In this document: positions 26,745 to 36,518 of the stretch, in pieces
Layout: every line of letters begins with the position of its first letter
How positions within the stretch are numbered: the first letter of the stretch is position 1
DNA from: Pseudocolwellia agarivorans
GTDB lineage: Bacteria; Pseudomonadota; Gammaproteobacteria; Enterobacterales; Alteromonadaceae
DNA: 64,000 nucleotides
Reading direction: 5' to 3'
NCBI RefSeq assembly: GCF_002000085.1
Contig: NZ_MUZU01000008.1
Location: forward strand, 124,001 to 188,000
Notes under the pieces: generated by a model
Told to the model about the DNA's origin: nothing
The model's database searches: none
The model's input: only the letters and a program-made list of their open reading frames with translations
Made by a program: the position numbers and the translations under genes

Positions 26745-26783
26745 AAAAAGCCAATCGTTAACTAGATTCACGATTGGCTTTTT
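26745..26783 (+). terminator. Terminator after the dUTPase gene
   Basis: AAAAAGCCAATCGT (26745-26758) and ACGATTGGCTTTTT (26770-26783): a 14-bp perfect stem with an 11-base loop and a built-in T-tract. Confidence 0.92.
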
Positions 26784-26848
26784 CGTTTCTACAAACTGCT
26801 AATTCACTATTAAGTGAAATAAATGTAAAGTCTCACCACAATTTATTT

Positions 26849-26863
26849 TTTTTAGTCTAAAGT
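26849..26863. promoter_or_regulatory. Putative CrbR box upstream of crbR
   Basis: TTTTTAG-T-CTAAAGT; the right half-site matches the best copy (33834-33850) fully, the left in 5 of 7. A further half-site GTAAAGT (26825-26831) lies 32 bp upstream. A TATACT at 26891 could be the -10, which would put the box centre near -45, as for a class II activator. Autoregulation is inferred. Confidence 0.55.
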
Positions 26864-26925
26864 CTAATAAATATTTTTCAGAAAACCGTTTATACTGAAG
26901 ACGATATCTCTTAAGGAATACTTTT

Positions 26926-27579
26926 ATGATTCAGCCAGAAAAAATTATAATAGCTGATGATCATCCTTTATTTAGACAAGCTTTATTGGGCACATTAAAG
27001 TCAAAATTTATTACTACAGGTTGGTTAGAAGCACAAACGATCCCTGAACTAGAACAATTACTCACTAACAATAGTGACTGTGATTTACTTTTACTTGATT
27101 TAAACATACCTGGAGCACACGGCTTTAATACTCTTATACATGTTAGAAACCACTACCCTCAAATACCCGTTGTTATTGTTTCAGCACACGAAGATCAAGA
27201 TACTATAAGTAAATCAATGGAATATGGTGCAGCAGGCTTTATTCCTAAATCAACACCTGTTGATCTTATTGTAACCGCTATTCAGCAAGTATTATTAGGG
27301 AATGTTTGGGTGCCAGAAGCTTTTGAAGCTTCAGAAAATAATAACGAAAGCACTGATATTTCTGAGCGTGTCGCGAGCTTAACCCAACAACAATATAAAA
27401 TTTTATTAATGTTTGCCCAAGGTATGTTAAATAAGCAAATAGCGTATGATTTACATGTATCTGAAGCAACAATTAAAGCACATGCTACCGCTATTTTTCG
27501 TAAGTTAAATGTACGCAATCGTACACAGGCAGTTATTGCTATTGGGCAATTAGATATTCCTGAGCTTAATTTAGATTAA
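26926..27579 (+). CDS. crbR: LuxR/NarL-type response regulator CrbR (acetate switch)
   Basis: 217 residues: receiver domain with acidic pocket D11-D12, phosphoacceptor D58 (LLLLDLNIPG) and K in FIPKSTP; C-terminal LuxR-type helix-turn-helix (LTQQQYKILLMFAQGMLNKQ... NVRNRTQAVIAI). Converging 25 bases away from the transporter-fused kinase gene and near acs, it corresponds to CrbR of the CrbS/CrbR system that activates acs in Vibrio cholerae and pseudomonads. A shared DNA box in front of this gene, the symporter/DUF294 pair and acs supports that role. Confidence 0.85.
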   Translation: MIQPEKIIIADDHPLFRQALLGTLKSKFITTGWLEAQTIPELEQLLTNNSDCDLLLLDLNIPGAHGFNTLIHVRNHYPQIPVVIVSAHEDQDTISKSMEYGAAGFIPKSTPVDLIVTAIQQVLLGNVWVPEAFEASENNNESTDISERVASLTQQQYKILLMFAQGMLNKQIAYDLHVSEATIKAHATAIFRKLNVRNRTQAVIAIGQLDIPELNLD

Positions 27580-27603
27580 GATCAGTTGACCCAACCACAA
27601 CCT

Positions 27604-30600
27604 CTAAGATAAATAATTATTTTGTAGGTTTTTTGCTAACTTAGCACTCATCATTGCACGCAATGCTGCTGGTTTTACCAACTTTCTCATAAACCCTACA
27701 TCAGCTTCAGCAGCCCTTAGGTCAACATCGCTTTCAGTGGCGGCAGTAATTAATATAGCAGGTAAATAATGCTGACATTGTTCACGTAACATTGCGATTA
27801 AAGTTAGTCCGTCTTCATTATTGTTTAATTGGTAATCCACTAATAATATTTGTATAAGTTCACCTTCTTTAACAAATATTTCTTGGGCTGATACATATGA
27901 ATCAGCGGTTAGTACATTACAATGCCAAGCCTCTAAAAGCGCCACCATTCCGGCTAATACGTCCGGATCGTTATCAATACATAATACGGTTACATCTTTA
28001 AAACCTGAGCTAACAATAGGAGCACTAACTTTTTTAACATCACCTTTAACAGCCTGAGCAACAGATAATGTAAATTTACAACCTTGGTTAACCTTCGATT
28101 GAAGCAATAATTTGTGTCCTAACAATTGTGCAAGACTTTGCGTTATATTTAAGCCTAATCCTAAACCTTGATTAGGTTTTGTTGTTGCCGTATCCAATTG
28201 CGTAAATTGCTCAAAAACCAATATTTGTTTATCTTCTGGGATCCCTGGGCCATTATCTAACACTTGAATTTTTACTTCGCCTTTTACCACTCTGGCGCCA
28301 AGCAGTACTTTACCTGAACTGGCATATCTGAAAGCATTGCCAATCAGGTTTTGCAATATACGTCGTAATAATCGCTTATCTGACTTGATCCATACAGAAG
28401 TAGAAACCACCCTAAAATCTACCTCAGCCTCTACTGCTGAAGCTGAAAATTCTTTGGCTAAATTATCAAATAACTCTTTCACCGAAAAAGTCTCTATTTG
28501 AGGTTTAATATTGCCACTTTCAATACGTGCAATTTCACTTAAATCAGACAGCAAATCGCTAGCTACTTTTAATGAGTGATCAATATTATTAACTTGACGC
28601 TCTTGTAATTCATTAAGATTTTTCTGATCGGCCAGTGCTGAAGTAAAAAGCCTAGCAGCTTCTAATGGTTGCATTAAATCATGACTGCAGGCCTTTAAAT
28701 ACTGACTTTTATTAACATGTGCTTGCTCAGCTTTATATCGAGCATTTGCTAAGTCTTGATTAGCTTGTTCAAGCTTTTGAGTACGTTCTTGTACAATAGT
28801 TTCTAGATCTTGATTAGCCTCTTTTAATACCTGCTCGGCTTTTCTGTATGCTGTTACATCAGAAAACATCATTACAAAACCACCATCAGGTAAAGGGTTA
28901 CCTTCTATACGAATAGCTCGCCCATTATCATATTGGCGTTCCGTTGAGTGCGGACTTCCCTTACGTAAATATTCGAGTCGTTTCGTTACTTCTTTGTTTA
29001 CATTGCCCGTACCAAACAAACCTCGCTTAGCGTTATAGCGCAGTAAACTTTCTATAGGGCAACCTACGTAAACTAACTCTTTAGGGTAATTAAAAAGGTC
29101 GATATATTTTTTATTCCATGCCATTAGTTTTAAATCGGCATCAATCACTGAAAAGCCTTCACTGGCATTTTCTATCGCACTTTGTAATAAATTTTGACTA
29201 TATTTTTGTCTATGGTTTGATGCCTCTTCAACTAAAACCGTTAACTCATCAAGTGCGATATCACGCCCTTCTAATGCAGAGTAAAGCACTAGCCGAGCTG
29301 AAGATGCTCCCATAACACTGGCTAACGTATTTTCGGTATGTTCCAGCAATAATTGATTATAATTATTATTGCCCACTTTCTTTTGAAGAGTTTTCTGCTG
29401 AAATTCACTAAAACTATGACTTGCTTTAGGCTCACCTACAAAACGTGAAACTAACAGTTCTAATTCACGAAAATCAAGATGACGATATTTTTGTGAGGTT
29501 AATACTTTAGGAGATTGCCATTCTAAAAATATAGATGCTTGCACACGCTCTTGTACACTTTGTCGGCTGACTTGCGATAAACTCCAAAGCACAAATATAT
29601 TAACCACTAAACTCAACAAAGTGGCCATACTACTCGCTGGAATAATACCGTCAGAAAAAGGCGGAATATATAAACCAAATTGCGGTAAAAAATTAAACAT
29701 TAACCACAACATAAAACCAACTAATATCCCCGCATAAACCCCTGTTAATGTTGCTCGTCGCCAATAAAAAGCTGCAATTAATGCGGGTGTTAGTTGGGCA
29801 AAAGCGCCAAAAGCAACCTCACCTAATGAAGATAAGGTTTCTGACGGCAACATTAACGAAACGCCAAAGCCTAACAATATAACGCTAAATACTAAAAACT
29901 TACGAATATGAAGTAAACGTAATCTGAAACTATCGTAATCAACGTTGCTGGATTTTTTAGTACCATATAAATGAGGAAAAACAATTTCGTTACTCAACAT
30001 AGTACTTAATGCGATAGCCGCAATAATCACCATAGAGCTCGCAGACGAAATAGCACCAAGAAAAGTTAATAATGTTAGCCATGTTTGATCTTTTAAGCTG
30101 GGTAAAAACAGTACGTAAGCATCTGAAGGTACACTATCACCTAACAACAGCTGCCCCGCTAACCCAAGCGGAATAGCAAATAATGCAAATATAAATAAAT
30201 ATAATGGAAATAAACGTCGACTAAGATAAATGTTTTTTTCTTCTTTTAACTCTACCACCATCACTTGAAACTGGCGTGGCAAAGACAAAAAAGCCGCCAT
30301 CGTAATCACCAACATAGCAAGCACTGACGCAATACTGGGTAAGCTAAATTGCTCTTCTAACTTAATGGTTACGCTGGTTTGCTCCCATAAATCAGCAGGT
30401 GAATCGAAAAGGAAAAAGGTCGTAAATAAACCAACGGCTAAAAATGCAAACAACTTAACTAGCGACTCAAACGCTATCGCCAGCATAATGCCTGGGTGGC
30501 GTTCAGTCACATCAATATTACGAATACCAAATAATATAGTAAAGCCAGCTAATACTAAGCTAATCGCTAAACCTAATTGCCAATCGTTAAAGTCTTGCTC

Positions 30601-31041
30601 AGCTTGTAATTGTGTAAATGAATAAACAATCGCTTTAAGCTGTAAAGCGATATACGGCATGGTTCCTACTAAAGCGACTAAGGTGACTAAAACCGCAAGC
30701 TTATGAGATTTACCGTAACGAGCTGCTAATAAATCAGCAATAGAGGTTAAATTTAACTTTAAACTAACGCGAATAATGCGTTGTATAAAAGGCCAAGCAA
30801 AAAAGAAGAGAAAGATAGGGCCTAAATAAATAGGTAAATGAGAAAATATATTATTGGCGGTTTGCCCTGTTGTTCCTAAAAAACTCCACGAAGTACAATA
30901 AACCCCAAGTGTTAAGGCGTAAATACTTGATTGGTAACGCTCAAGAAGTTTGTTGCGATATTTGTCTCCAATAAAAGCAATTAAAAATAATAAGCAGATG
31001 TAAAAGAAGCTTAATGTTGTTAATTGCCAATTAGGAAACAT
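27604..31041 (-). CDS. crbS: CrbS hybrid histidine kinase fused to an SLC5-type transporter
   Basis: 1145 residues. Residues 1-490 are a sodium/solute-symporter-like domain with about 13 helices; about 615-735 a PAS domain; 738-780 a coiled coil; then a HisKA domain with H787 (KACSHDLMQPLEA), an ATPase domain (NLIGNAFRY, DNGPGIPED, GLGLGLN) and a C-terminal receiver with D1069 (ILLVDYQL) and K1123. This is the architecture of CbrA/CrbS sensor kinases; in Vibrio CrbS drives the acetate switch. Whether the transporter domain moves a solute or only senses is unknown. Confidence 0.9.
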   Translation of the reverse strand: MFPNWQLTTLSFFYICLLFLIAFIGDKYRNKLLERYQSSIYALTLGVYCTSWSFLGTTGQTANNIFSHLPIYLGPIFLFFFAWPFIQRIIRVSLKLNLTSIADLLAARYGKSHKLAVLVTLVALVGTMPYIALQLKAIVYSFTQLQAEQDFNDWQLGLAISLVLAGFTILFGIRNIDVTERHPGIMLAIAFESLVKLFAFLAVGLFTTFFLFDSPADLWEQTSVTIKLEEQFSLPSIASVLAMLVITMAAFLSLPRQFQVMVVELKEEKNIYLSRRLFPLYLFIFALFAIPLGLAGQLLLGDSVPSDAYVLFLPSLKDQTWLTLLTFLGAISSASSMVIIAAIALSTMLSNEIVFPHLYGTKKSSNVDYDSFRLRLLHIRKFLVFSVILLGFGVSLMLPSETLSSLGEVAFGAFAQLTPALIAAFYWRRATLTGVYAGILVGFMLWLMFNFLPQFGLYIPPFSDGIIPASSMATLLSLVVNIFVLWSLSQVSRQSVQERVQASIFLEWQSPKVLTSQKYRHLDFRELELLVSRFVGEPKASHSFSEFQQKTLQKKVGNNNYNQLLLEHTENTLASVMGASSARLVLYSALEGRDIALDELTVLVEEASNHRQKYSQNLLQSAIENASEGFSVIDADLKLMAWNKKYIDLFNYPKELVYVGCPIESLLRYNAKRGLFGTGNVNKEVTKRLEYLRKGSPHSTERQYDNGRAIRIEGNPLPDGGFVMMFSDVTAYRKAEQVLKEANQDLETIVQERTQKLEQANQDLANARYKAEQAHVNKSQYLKACSHDLMQPLEAARLFTSALADQKNLNELQERQVNNIDHSLKVASDLLSDLSEIARIESGNIKPQIETFSVKELFDNLAKEFSASAVEAEVDFRVVSTSVWIKSDKRLLRRILQNLIGNAFRYASSGKVLLGARVVKGEVKIQVLDNGPGIPEDKQILVFEQFTQLDTATTKPNQGLGLGLNITQSLAQLLGHKLLLQSKVNQGCKFTLSVAQAVKGDVKKVSAPIVSSGFKDVTVLCIDNDPDVLAGMVALLEAWHCNVLTADSYVSAQEIFVKEGELIQILLVDYQLNNNEDGLTLIAMLREQCQHYLPAILITAATESDVDLRAAEADVGFMRKLVKPAALRAMMSAKLAKNLQNNYLS

Positions 31042-31142
31042 AGGTATTCTCTTGTAATTAAATAGCTAAATAATACATGCTTACAGTATTTCATCTTATT
31101 GTATTTTAATCATTATGAGTAAACTACTGTAAGTTTTATCTA

Positions 31143-31580
31143 TTACATAGTGCGAGTTGTAAATTCACTAATGTATTGACCACCTTTAATATTAGCAATT
31201 AAACGTAGCTTATATTGCGCACCTTGAGTTGATGCAAGTTGGCGTAATGCGGTAGAACTTTTCCAATAATAGGCACTATCAATCATACCTAGTGGATAAA
31301 CGGTCACTTCTTCATTTTCACTCACTAAGAACAAAGTTGCGGTATCAAGCGGAAAAGTTGAATTAACCGTAGTAATACCCTCTTCATCATAAATGTTTAC
31401 TTCAAATTCACCCGATTTCAAAATACAGCTTTTATTAATAACATCGCAATTACCCGACGGCTCTAATTGAAAAACACGTGTTTTTTCCGCTTCGTTTTCA
31501 ATATATAAATCAGAAGCAATATACCCACCTAAAATAAGAAAAGGGGCAACTAATAAAGCAAGTTTAGTGTGTTTATTCAT
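31143..31580 (-). CDS. Membrane-anchored periplasmic protein of unknown function
   Basis: 145 residues with an N-terminal hydrophobic anchor (LALLVAPFLILGGYIASDLY) and a beta-rich periplasmic part containing a cysteine pair (GNCDVINKSCILKSGEF) likely to form a disulfide. I do not recognise the family. Its position between the ActP-type symporter and crbS, same strand, suggests a link to the acetate locus, but a terminator separates it from the symporter gene. Confidence 0.6.
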   Translation of the reverse strand: MNKHTKLALLVAPFLILGGYIASDLYIENEAEKTRVFQLEPSGNCDVINKSCILKSGEFEVNIYDEEGITTVNSTFPLDTATLFLVSENEEVTVYPLGMIDSAYYWKSSTALRQLASTQGAQYKLRLIANIKGGQYISEFTTRTM

Positions 31581-31616
31581 AAAATAATAATGCTCTTATC
31601 TGAAGGTTAAAAAATA

Positions 31617-31646
31617 AAAGGCTAGGCGATAAATCGTCTAGCCTTT
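31617..31646 (-). terminator. Terminator of the symporter operon
   Basis: On the minus strand AAAGGCTAGACGA - TTTA - TCGCCTAGCCTTT forms a 13-bp stem (one G-U) followed by TATTTTTTAACC. It lies 20 bases after the symporter stop. Confidence 0.9.
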
Positions 31647-31666
31647 GATACCCATACCACTACAAA

Positions 31667-33406
31667 TTAGTGATCATGTGCAGCTTCAATTTTACCATAA
31701 GGGCTACGGAAGTTATCAACCATATCCTGAATATGAGTTGGAGCTGGGCCTGTAAATCTTACCACGATAAATGCTACCGCAAAGTTTACAAGAGCACCTA
31801 CAGCACCAAACGCGTTAGGTGAAATACCAAAGAACCAATCAGGCCCCATATCACCTAAGAACGATGTACCTGGGATAAACATGATGCCTTTATGTTGAAA
31901 TACATACAACATAGTTACACCGATACCAGAACACATACCCCATACAGCAGCAGTACCACTCATTTTCTTAGCGAATATACCCATCATTAATGCAGGGAAT
32001 ATTGACGAGGCAGCCAAACCGAATGCTAAGGCGACGGTTCCGGCGGCAAAGCCAGGAGGATGCAGCCCGAGATAACCGGAGATCAGAATAGCAATTGTCA
32101 TTACAATCCGCCCCGCGAGTAACTCGTTTTTATCGGACAAGTTTGGTGTTAACACCCCTTTCATTAAATCATGGGAGATAGAGGAAGATATCGCCAACAA
32201 TAAACCGGCAGCGGTTGATAGTGCGGCAGCTAAACCACCAGCAGCTACTAGTGCAATAACCCAATTAGGTAAGTTAGCAATAGCTGGGTTAGCAAGTACC
32301 ATAATGTCGCGGTCAACTTTAACCATTTCATTTTTTTCAGCGTCTGCTACATAAGTAATTTTGCCATCGCCGTTTTTATCTTCAAACTTCAATAAGCCCG
32401 TTGTTTCCCAATCTTTAAACCATTGTGGACGAGCTTCGTATTCAAGGTTTTGACCTGCAGCAGGTTCAATAGTATTCATTAAGTTTAAACGAGCCATTGC
32501 ACCAACAGCTGGAGCAACCGTATAAAGTAATGCGATAAAGACTAAAGCATACCCAGCAGATGAACGAGCCGCTTGCACAGATGGAACCGTGAAGAAACGC
32601 ATGATTACATGAGGTAAACCTGCGGTACCGATCATTAACGACATAGTATAGGCGAACATATTTAATGTGCCGCCCATGTTGTCAGTGGTGTATTCTTTAA
32701 AGCCTAAATCAGTAACAACCATATCCAATTTATCAAGTAAATAAACACCGCTACCATCAGCAAGTGTAGAACCTAAACCTAATTGTGGAATGGGATTACC
32801 GGTTAATTGTAATGAGATAAATACAGCAGGAATGGTATAAGCAAAAATTAATACACAGTATTGGGCAATCTGCGTGTAAGTAATACCTTTCATACCACCT
32901 AGTACCGCGTATACCCAAACTACAGCCATACCTATACCTAAACCTAAACCGTAATCAACTTCTAAAAAGCGAGAGAAAGCAACACCTACACCTTTCATTT
33001 GACCTATGATATAAGTTAACGAAGCGATAATTAAACAAATAACCGCAACAATACGTGCTGTTTTTGAGTAGTAACGATCTGAAATAAATTCAGGCACCGT
33101 AAACTTACCGTGCTTACGCATGTAAGGAGCTAAAAGCATGGCGAGTAATACATAACCGCCTGTCCAACCCATTAAAAATACTGAACCACCGTACCCTAAG
33201 AAAGCAATTAAACCTGCCATTGAAATAAACGACGCGGCGCTCATCCAATCGGCACCAATTGCCATACCATTTTGTAACGGTGTTATATCTCCCCCTGCAA
33301 CATAAAAATCACTAGTAGAACCCGCACGAGCCCACCAAGCAATAGCAAAATATAAAGCAAATGAGCCAAATACAGCGATATAGGTATATAGTTTTAACTC
33401 ATCCAT
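31667..33406 (-). CDS. Sodium:solute symporter, ActP/VC2705-type large subunit (acetate uptake)
   Basis: 579 residues with about 13 hydrophobic helices and the SSS-family segment GADWMSAASFISMAGL. The partner DUF4212 gene upstream marks it as the large subunit of the two-component-type symporters (VC_2705 subfamily) rather than plain ActP. The loop at residues 320-370 contains DKNGDGKI (343-350), an EF-hand-like calcium-loop pattern lacking the last acidic ligand at position 12. It overlaps the DUF4212 gene by one base and is probably controlled by the box at 33834. Acetate as substrate is inferred from the locus. Confidence 0.88.
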   Translation of the reverse strand: MDELKLYTYIAVFGSFALYFAIAWWARAGSTSDFYVAGGDITPLQNGMAIGADWMSAASFISMAGLIAFLGYGGSVFLMGWTGGYVLLAMLLAPYMRKHGKFTVPEFISDRYYSKTARIVAVICLIIASLTYIIGQMKGVGVAFSRFLEVDYGLGLGIGMAVVWVYAVLGGMKGITYTQIAQYCVLIFAYTIPAVFISLQLTGNPIPQLGLGSTLADGSGVYLLDKLDMVVTDLGFKEYTTDNMGGTLNMFAYTMSLMIGTAGLPHVIMRFFTVPSVQAARSSAGYALVFIALLYTVAPAVGAMARLNLMNTIEPAAGQNLEYEARPQWFKDWETTGLLKFEDKNGDGKITYVADAEKNEMVKVDRDIMVLANPAIANLPNWVIALVAAGGLAAALSTAAGLLLAISSSISHDLMKGVLTPNLSDKNELLAGRIVMTIAILISGYLGLHPPGFAAGTVALAFGLAASSIFPALMMGIFAKKMSGTAAVWGMCSGIGVTMLYVFQHKGIMFIPGTSFLGDMGPDWFFGISPNAFGAVGALVNFAVAFIVVRFTGPAPTHIQDMVDNFRSPYGKIEAAHDH

Positions 33407-33660
33407 TACGACTCCTCCACCTTGTATTTTTTATCAAGAGCATTCATTTTTGCTGAATACCAAAAAACTAAAGCAACAAAAGTATAAATAGAACCTTGTT
33501 GTGCAAACCAAAAACCTAACTTGTATCCACCTAATCGAAATTCATTTAACTGTTCGACAAGCAATATGCCTAAACCAAATGAGACGACAAACCAAATAAC
33601 AAGACTAATAAATATTAAGCGCAGATTTTCCTGCCAATATGTAGTTTCACCTTCCATCAT
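33406..33660 (-). CDS. DUF4212 small subunit of sodium:solute symporter
   Basis: 84 residues, two membrane helices (LIFISLVIWFVVSFGLGILL and GSIYTFVALVFWYSA) separated by a short loop, the DUF4212 layout. Genes of this family almost always sit directly before the large VC_2705-type symporter gene, as here with a one-base overlap. Confidence 0.9.
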   Translation of the reverse strand: MMEGETTYWQENLRLIFISLVIWFVVSFGLGILLVEQLNEFRLGGYKLGFWFAQQGSIYTFVALVFWYSAKMNALDKKYKVEES

Positions 33661-33751
33661 TTTCTCCTAGCGATTGAGCGTTTATTATTTTTGTACGCTT
33701 AGTTAACAGCTTATGTATGTTGAGAAAGGTCAAAGATTCATAATTAGCTCC

Positions 33752-33768
33752 TAATGAGTAACTCATTA
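33752..33768. promoter_or_regulatory. 17-bp perfect palindrome in the symporter/DUF294 promoter region
   Basis: TAATGAGT-A-ACTCATTA, odd-centred, 92 bp upstream of the DUF4212 start and 66 bp from the box at 33834. It differs in sequence from the putative CrbR box, so a second regulator is possible. Confidence 0.5.
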
Positions 33769-33833
33769 AAGTCAGGTGAATACTAAGCCTATCTATATTC
33801 AACACTAACAAGCTTTTTTCAATTGGAGTATTA

Positions 33834-33850
33834 CACTTTAGTCTAAAGTG
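33834..33850. promoter_or_regulatory. Putative CrbR box, perfect copy
   Basis: CACTTTAG-T-CTAAAGTG: a perfect 8+1+8 palindrome between the divergent DUF4212/symporter operon and the cNMP/CBS/DUF294 gene. Variants occur before crbR and twice before acs, and I found no comparable full site elsewhere in the window. Confidence 0.65.
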
Positions 33851-33921
33851 GATGGATTATTGTTGACGGCATAGGGCTATTTACCCTAAAACATAGGTAA
33901 CGTTATCTAGGATAGTATAAT

Positions 33922-35766
33922 ATGAGCAACGAACTCGCCGACATTTTGGGATTTGTTAAAGCGATCCCACCCTTTGACTTACTGCCTGACACTCAGTTAG
34001 AGATGGTCGTAAAAGAAATAGATATTTGCTATTTACGAAAACAAGAAGATATTCCCCCCAACACATTAGTAACAGAATCTTTATTTATTTTAAGAAAAGG
34101 TGCTTTAAGCTATTACTCTCCCAGTAATGAGCTATTAGGCATGTTTAGTGAAAGTGATATTTGTACACTTTACTGCCACCCTCAAACCAATATAAATATT
34201 AGATTATGTAGTAACGAAGATACGTTATTGTACGCTTTGTCGTATCCTGCATTACAAAAAACATTACAAGACTTTCCTGATGTTATTGCTTTTTTTGAGC
34301 AAAGTGCAGAACAACGCCTACACAAAAAAATGACCCGTGTTAATGAAGACGCAATTATTTCTTCATCGTTAATGAACACACCCATAACACACTTTTATCA
34401 CACCCCTGTAGCCAGTATTTCTCATAAAAGCACCATTCAACAAGCCGCAATAAAAATGACAGATCAGGGCTATTCTTGCTTAATCGTATTAAATAACAAT
34501 AGTTTTATCGGCATAGTAACCGACAAAGATATTCGTCGTCGATGTGTTGCCCAAGGTTTACCTTTTAACCAACCCATTACCGATATTATTACTCAACACC
34601 CCATAACTATTGATATCAACAGCAACGCTTATGACGCGCTAATGGTGATGACCAGTAAACATATCCATCACCTGCCTGTAACAAATCAAGGTCAACTTGA
34701 AGGCATGGTAACCGTTACTGACTTAATGAATTACGAAGGTCAAAACGCTGTTAACTTAACCAGCATTATTCATAAGGCTACTACCGTAAGTGAGTTAGCT
34801 AAAATAAGTAAAATGCTACCTAAGTTACAAATACGTATGGCTAAATTAGGCACAACAGCCGATCACGTAGGTAAAAGTATCAGTGCTATAACCATGGCCT
34901 TTACTATTCGCTTAATTGAAATGGCCGAAAAGCTATTAGGCCCTGCGCCTGTCCCCTACGCTTGGTTAGCCGCAGGTTCGCAAGCTCGTCAAGAACAACT
35001 TGCCCATTCAGATCAAGACAATGCCTTGATCATATCTGATGAAATGAAACCCGAAGATAGCTTTTGGTTTTTTGACTTAGCCACTTTTGTTTCCGATGGC
35101 TTAGCAGCTTGTGGCTTTATTTATTGCCCTGGCGATATTATGGCTACCAATCAAAAATGGCGACAGCCCCAAAAGGTTTGGCATCGTTATTTCGACAAAT
35201 GGGTAAACACACCAAGTTCTGAAGCCTTATTAAACGCAAGCGTTTTTTTTGATTTAACCACGGTGTATGGTGATGCATCGTTATTAGAAAATGTGCGTAA
35301 TAGCATGCTAGAAAAAACCAAACGCAGCACTTTATTTATCGCCCACTTATCGAAAAATGCTTTAAAATTAAGGCCACCTCTAGGTTTTTTTAGAGATTTT
35401 GTTCTAAAACATGATGGAGAAAATAAATCAGTACTCGATCTAAAACATAACGGCATAGCACCTATTGTAGACCTTGCTAGAATTTATGCGTTAGCAGAAG
35501 GCATTAGCGCAACAAACACCATAGAACGATTAAAACAAGTCGCAGGTTCACGCTCATTAACAAAAGAGTCTGCGGCAAACTTAATTGATGCTTACGAGTT
35601 TATTTCTATGCTACGTATGCAAAACCAATCAACACGAATGCAAAATAACAAAAAACCTAATAACTTATTGCCTCCCAAAGCCTTATCTAAATTAGAAAGA
35701 GAGCATCTTAAAGACGCATTTAAAGTCATAAAAACCATGCAAGACGTCAGACAAACGTCATATTAG
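33922..35766 (+). CDS. cNMP-binding/CBS-pair/DUF294 putative nucleotidyltransferase
   Basis: 614 residues. About 10-130 resemble a cyclic-nucleotide-binding fold, 160-285 form two CBS motifs (GIVTDKDIRRRC and GMVTVTDLMNYEG), 310-450 a GlnD-like nucleotidyltransferase region with GSQARQEQLAHSDQDNALI, and the rest is the DUF294 C-terminal domain. Such proteins usually accompany acetate symporters and acs and are thought to adjust their activity according to nucleotide state; the target is unknown. It is divergent from the symporter operon and precedes the exonuclease gene by 12 bases. Confidence 0.88.
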   Translation: MSNELADILGFVKAIPPFDLLPDTQLEMVVKEIDICYLRKQEDIPPNTLVTESLFILRKGALSYYSPSNELLGMFSESDICTLYCHPQTNINIRLCSNEDTLLYALSYPALQKTLQDFPDVIAFFEQSAEQRLHKKMTRVNEDAIISSSLMNTPITHFYHTPVASISHKSTIQQAAIKMTDQGYSCLIVLNNNSFIGIVTDKDIRRRCVAQGLPFNQPITDIITQHPITIDINSNAYDALMVMTSKHIHHLPVTNQGQLEGMVTVTDLMNYEGQNAVNLTSIIHKATTVSELAKISKMLPKLQIRMAKLGTTADHVGKSISAITMAFTIRLIEMAEKLLGPAPVPYAWLAAGSQARQEQLAHSDQDNALIISDEMKPEDSFWFFDLATFVSDGLAACGFIYCPGDIMATNQKWRQPQKVWHRYFDKWVNTPSSEALLNASVFFDLTTVYGDASLLENVRNSMLEKTKRSTLFIAHLSKNALKLRPPLGFFRDFVLKHDGENKSVLDLKHNGIAPIVDLARIYALAEGISATNTIERLKQVAGSRSLTKESAANLIDAYEFISMLRMQNQSTRMQNNKKPNNLLPPKALSKLEREHLKDAFKVIKTMQDVRQTSY

Positions 35767-35778
35767 GGGCTTGAGTTA

Positions 35779-36468
35779 ATGATTTTCAACAACATATTTG
35801 GCTATGAAGCAAAAAGAAAACGCCTATTAAAACGCGCGCCAGCAGGACCTTTACATGACTTTCTATCTGTCCCCTTCCCAGATAAAAAACAATTATTGAT
35901 TGATACTCCTATTTTATCTGTCGACTTTGAAACAACCGGGTTACATGCCAAAAATGACAAATTACTTAGCGTAGGCTTTGTTGATTTATTTGCTAATACC
36001 ATTCCACTAAAAAGTAGTTATCATCAAATAGTGCGCAGCAAAGGTCGTTTAAAATCAGACAATGTCACCATTCATCAAATTACCGATAGCCAAAAAGATC
36101 AGGGTGAGCCACTTAGAGTCGCTATTGAAGCTCTACTCAAAGCCCTAACCGGAAAAGTCATGTTAGTGCATTTTGCCAGAATAGAACGTGAATTTTTACA
36201 GCAAGCGTGTATAAATCTTTATGGCATGGCTCCCGTGTTTCCAATGATAGACACCTTAATGGTAGCCAAAAAACGATTAGATAATAGAGACGTAGCTTAC
36301 GATCCTTCCACCCTTAGATTATCAGCATTACGACAGCAATATAATCTACCAGAACATCATGCACATAATGCTTTAAATGATGCGATAGCGACAGCTGAAC
36401 TACTTATGGCACAAGTTAATGCTATGGCAAGCCCCAATAAAGTAACACTGTCTGACCTATTACTTTAA
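35779..36468 (+). CDS. DEDDh 3'-5' exonuclease (DnaQ-like)
   Basis: 229 residues with the exonuclease motifs: Exo I DFETTG, Exo II HFARIEREFL, and Exo III HHAHNALNDAIATAEL, whose histidine marks the DEDDh type. It resembles the epsilon-subunit-like exonucleases routinely found next to DUF294 proteins in acetate loci; why a nuclease belongs there is not known. It is likely cotranscribed with the preceding gene. Confidence 0.87.
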   Translation: MIFNNIFGYEAKRKRLLKRAPAGPLHDFLSVPFPDKKQLLIDTPILSVDFETTGLHAKNDKLLSVGFVDLFANTIPLKSSYHQIVRSKGRLKSDNVTIHQITDSQKDQGEPLRVAIEALLKALTGKVMLVHFARIEREFLQQACINLYGMAPVFPMIDTLMVAKKRLDNRDVAYDPSTLRLSALRQQYNLPEHHAHNALNDAIATAELLMAQVNAMASPNKVTLSDLLL

Positions 36469-36485
36469 ATCCCCTAATTGACTTG

Positions 36486-36500
36486 CCATTAGACTAAAGT
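36486..36500. promoter_or_regulatory. Putative CrbR box 1 upstream of acs
   Basis: CCATTAG-A-CTAAAGT: the right half matches the perfect site fully, the left in 5 of 7. Its centre is 33 bp (about three helical turns) from box 2, so bound dimers would lie on the same DNA face. Confidence 0.6.
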
Positions 36501-36518
36501 CATAGCTCTTTTTATGAA

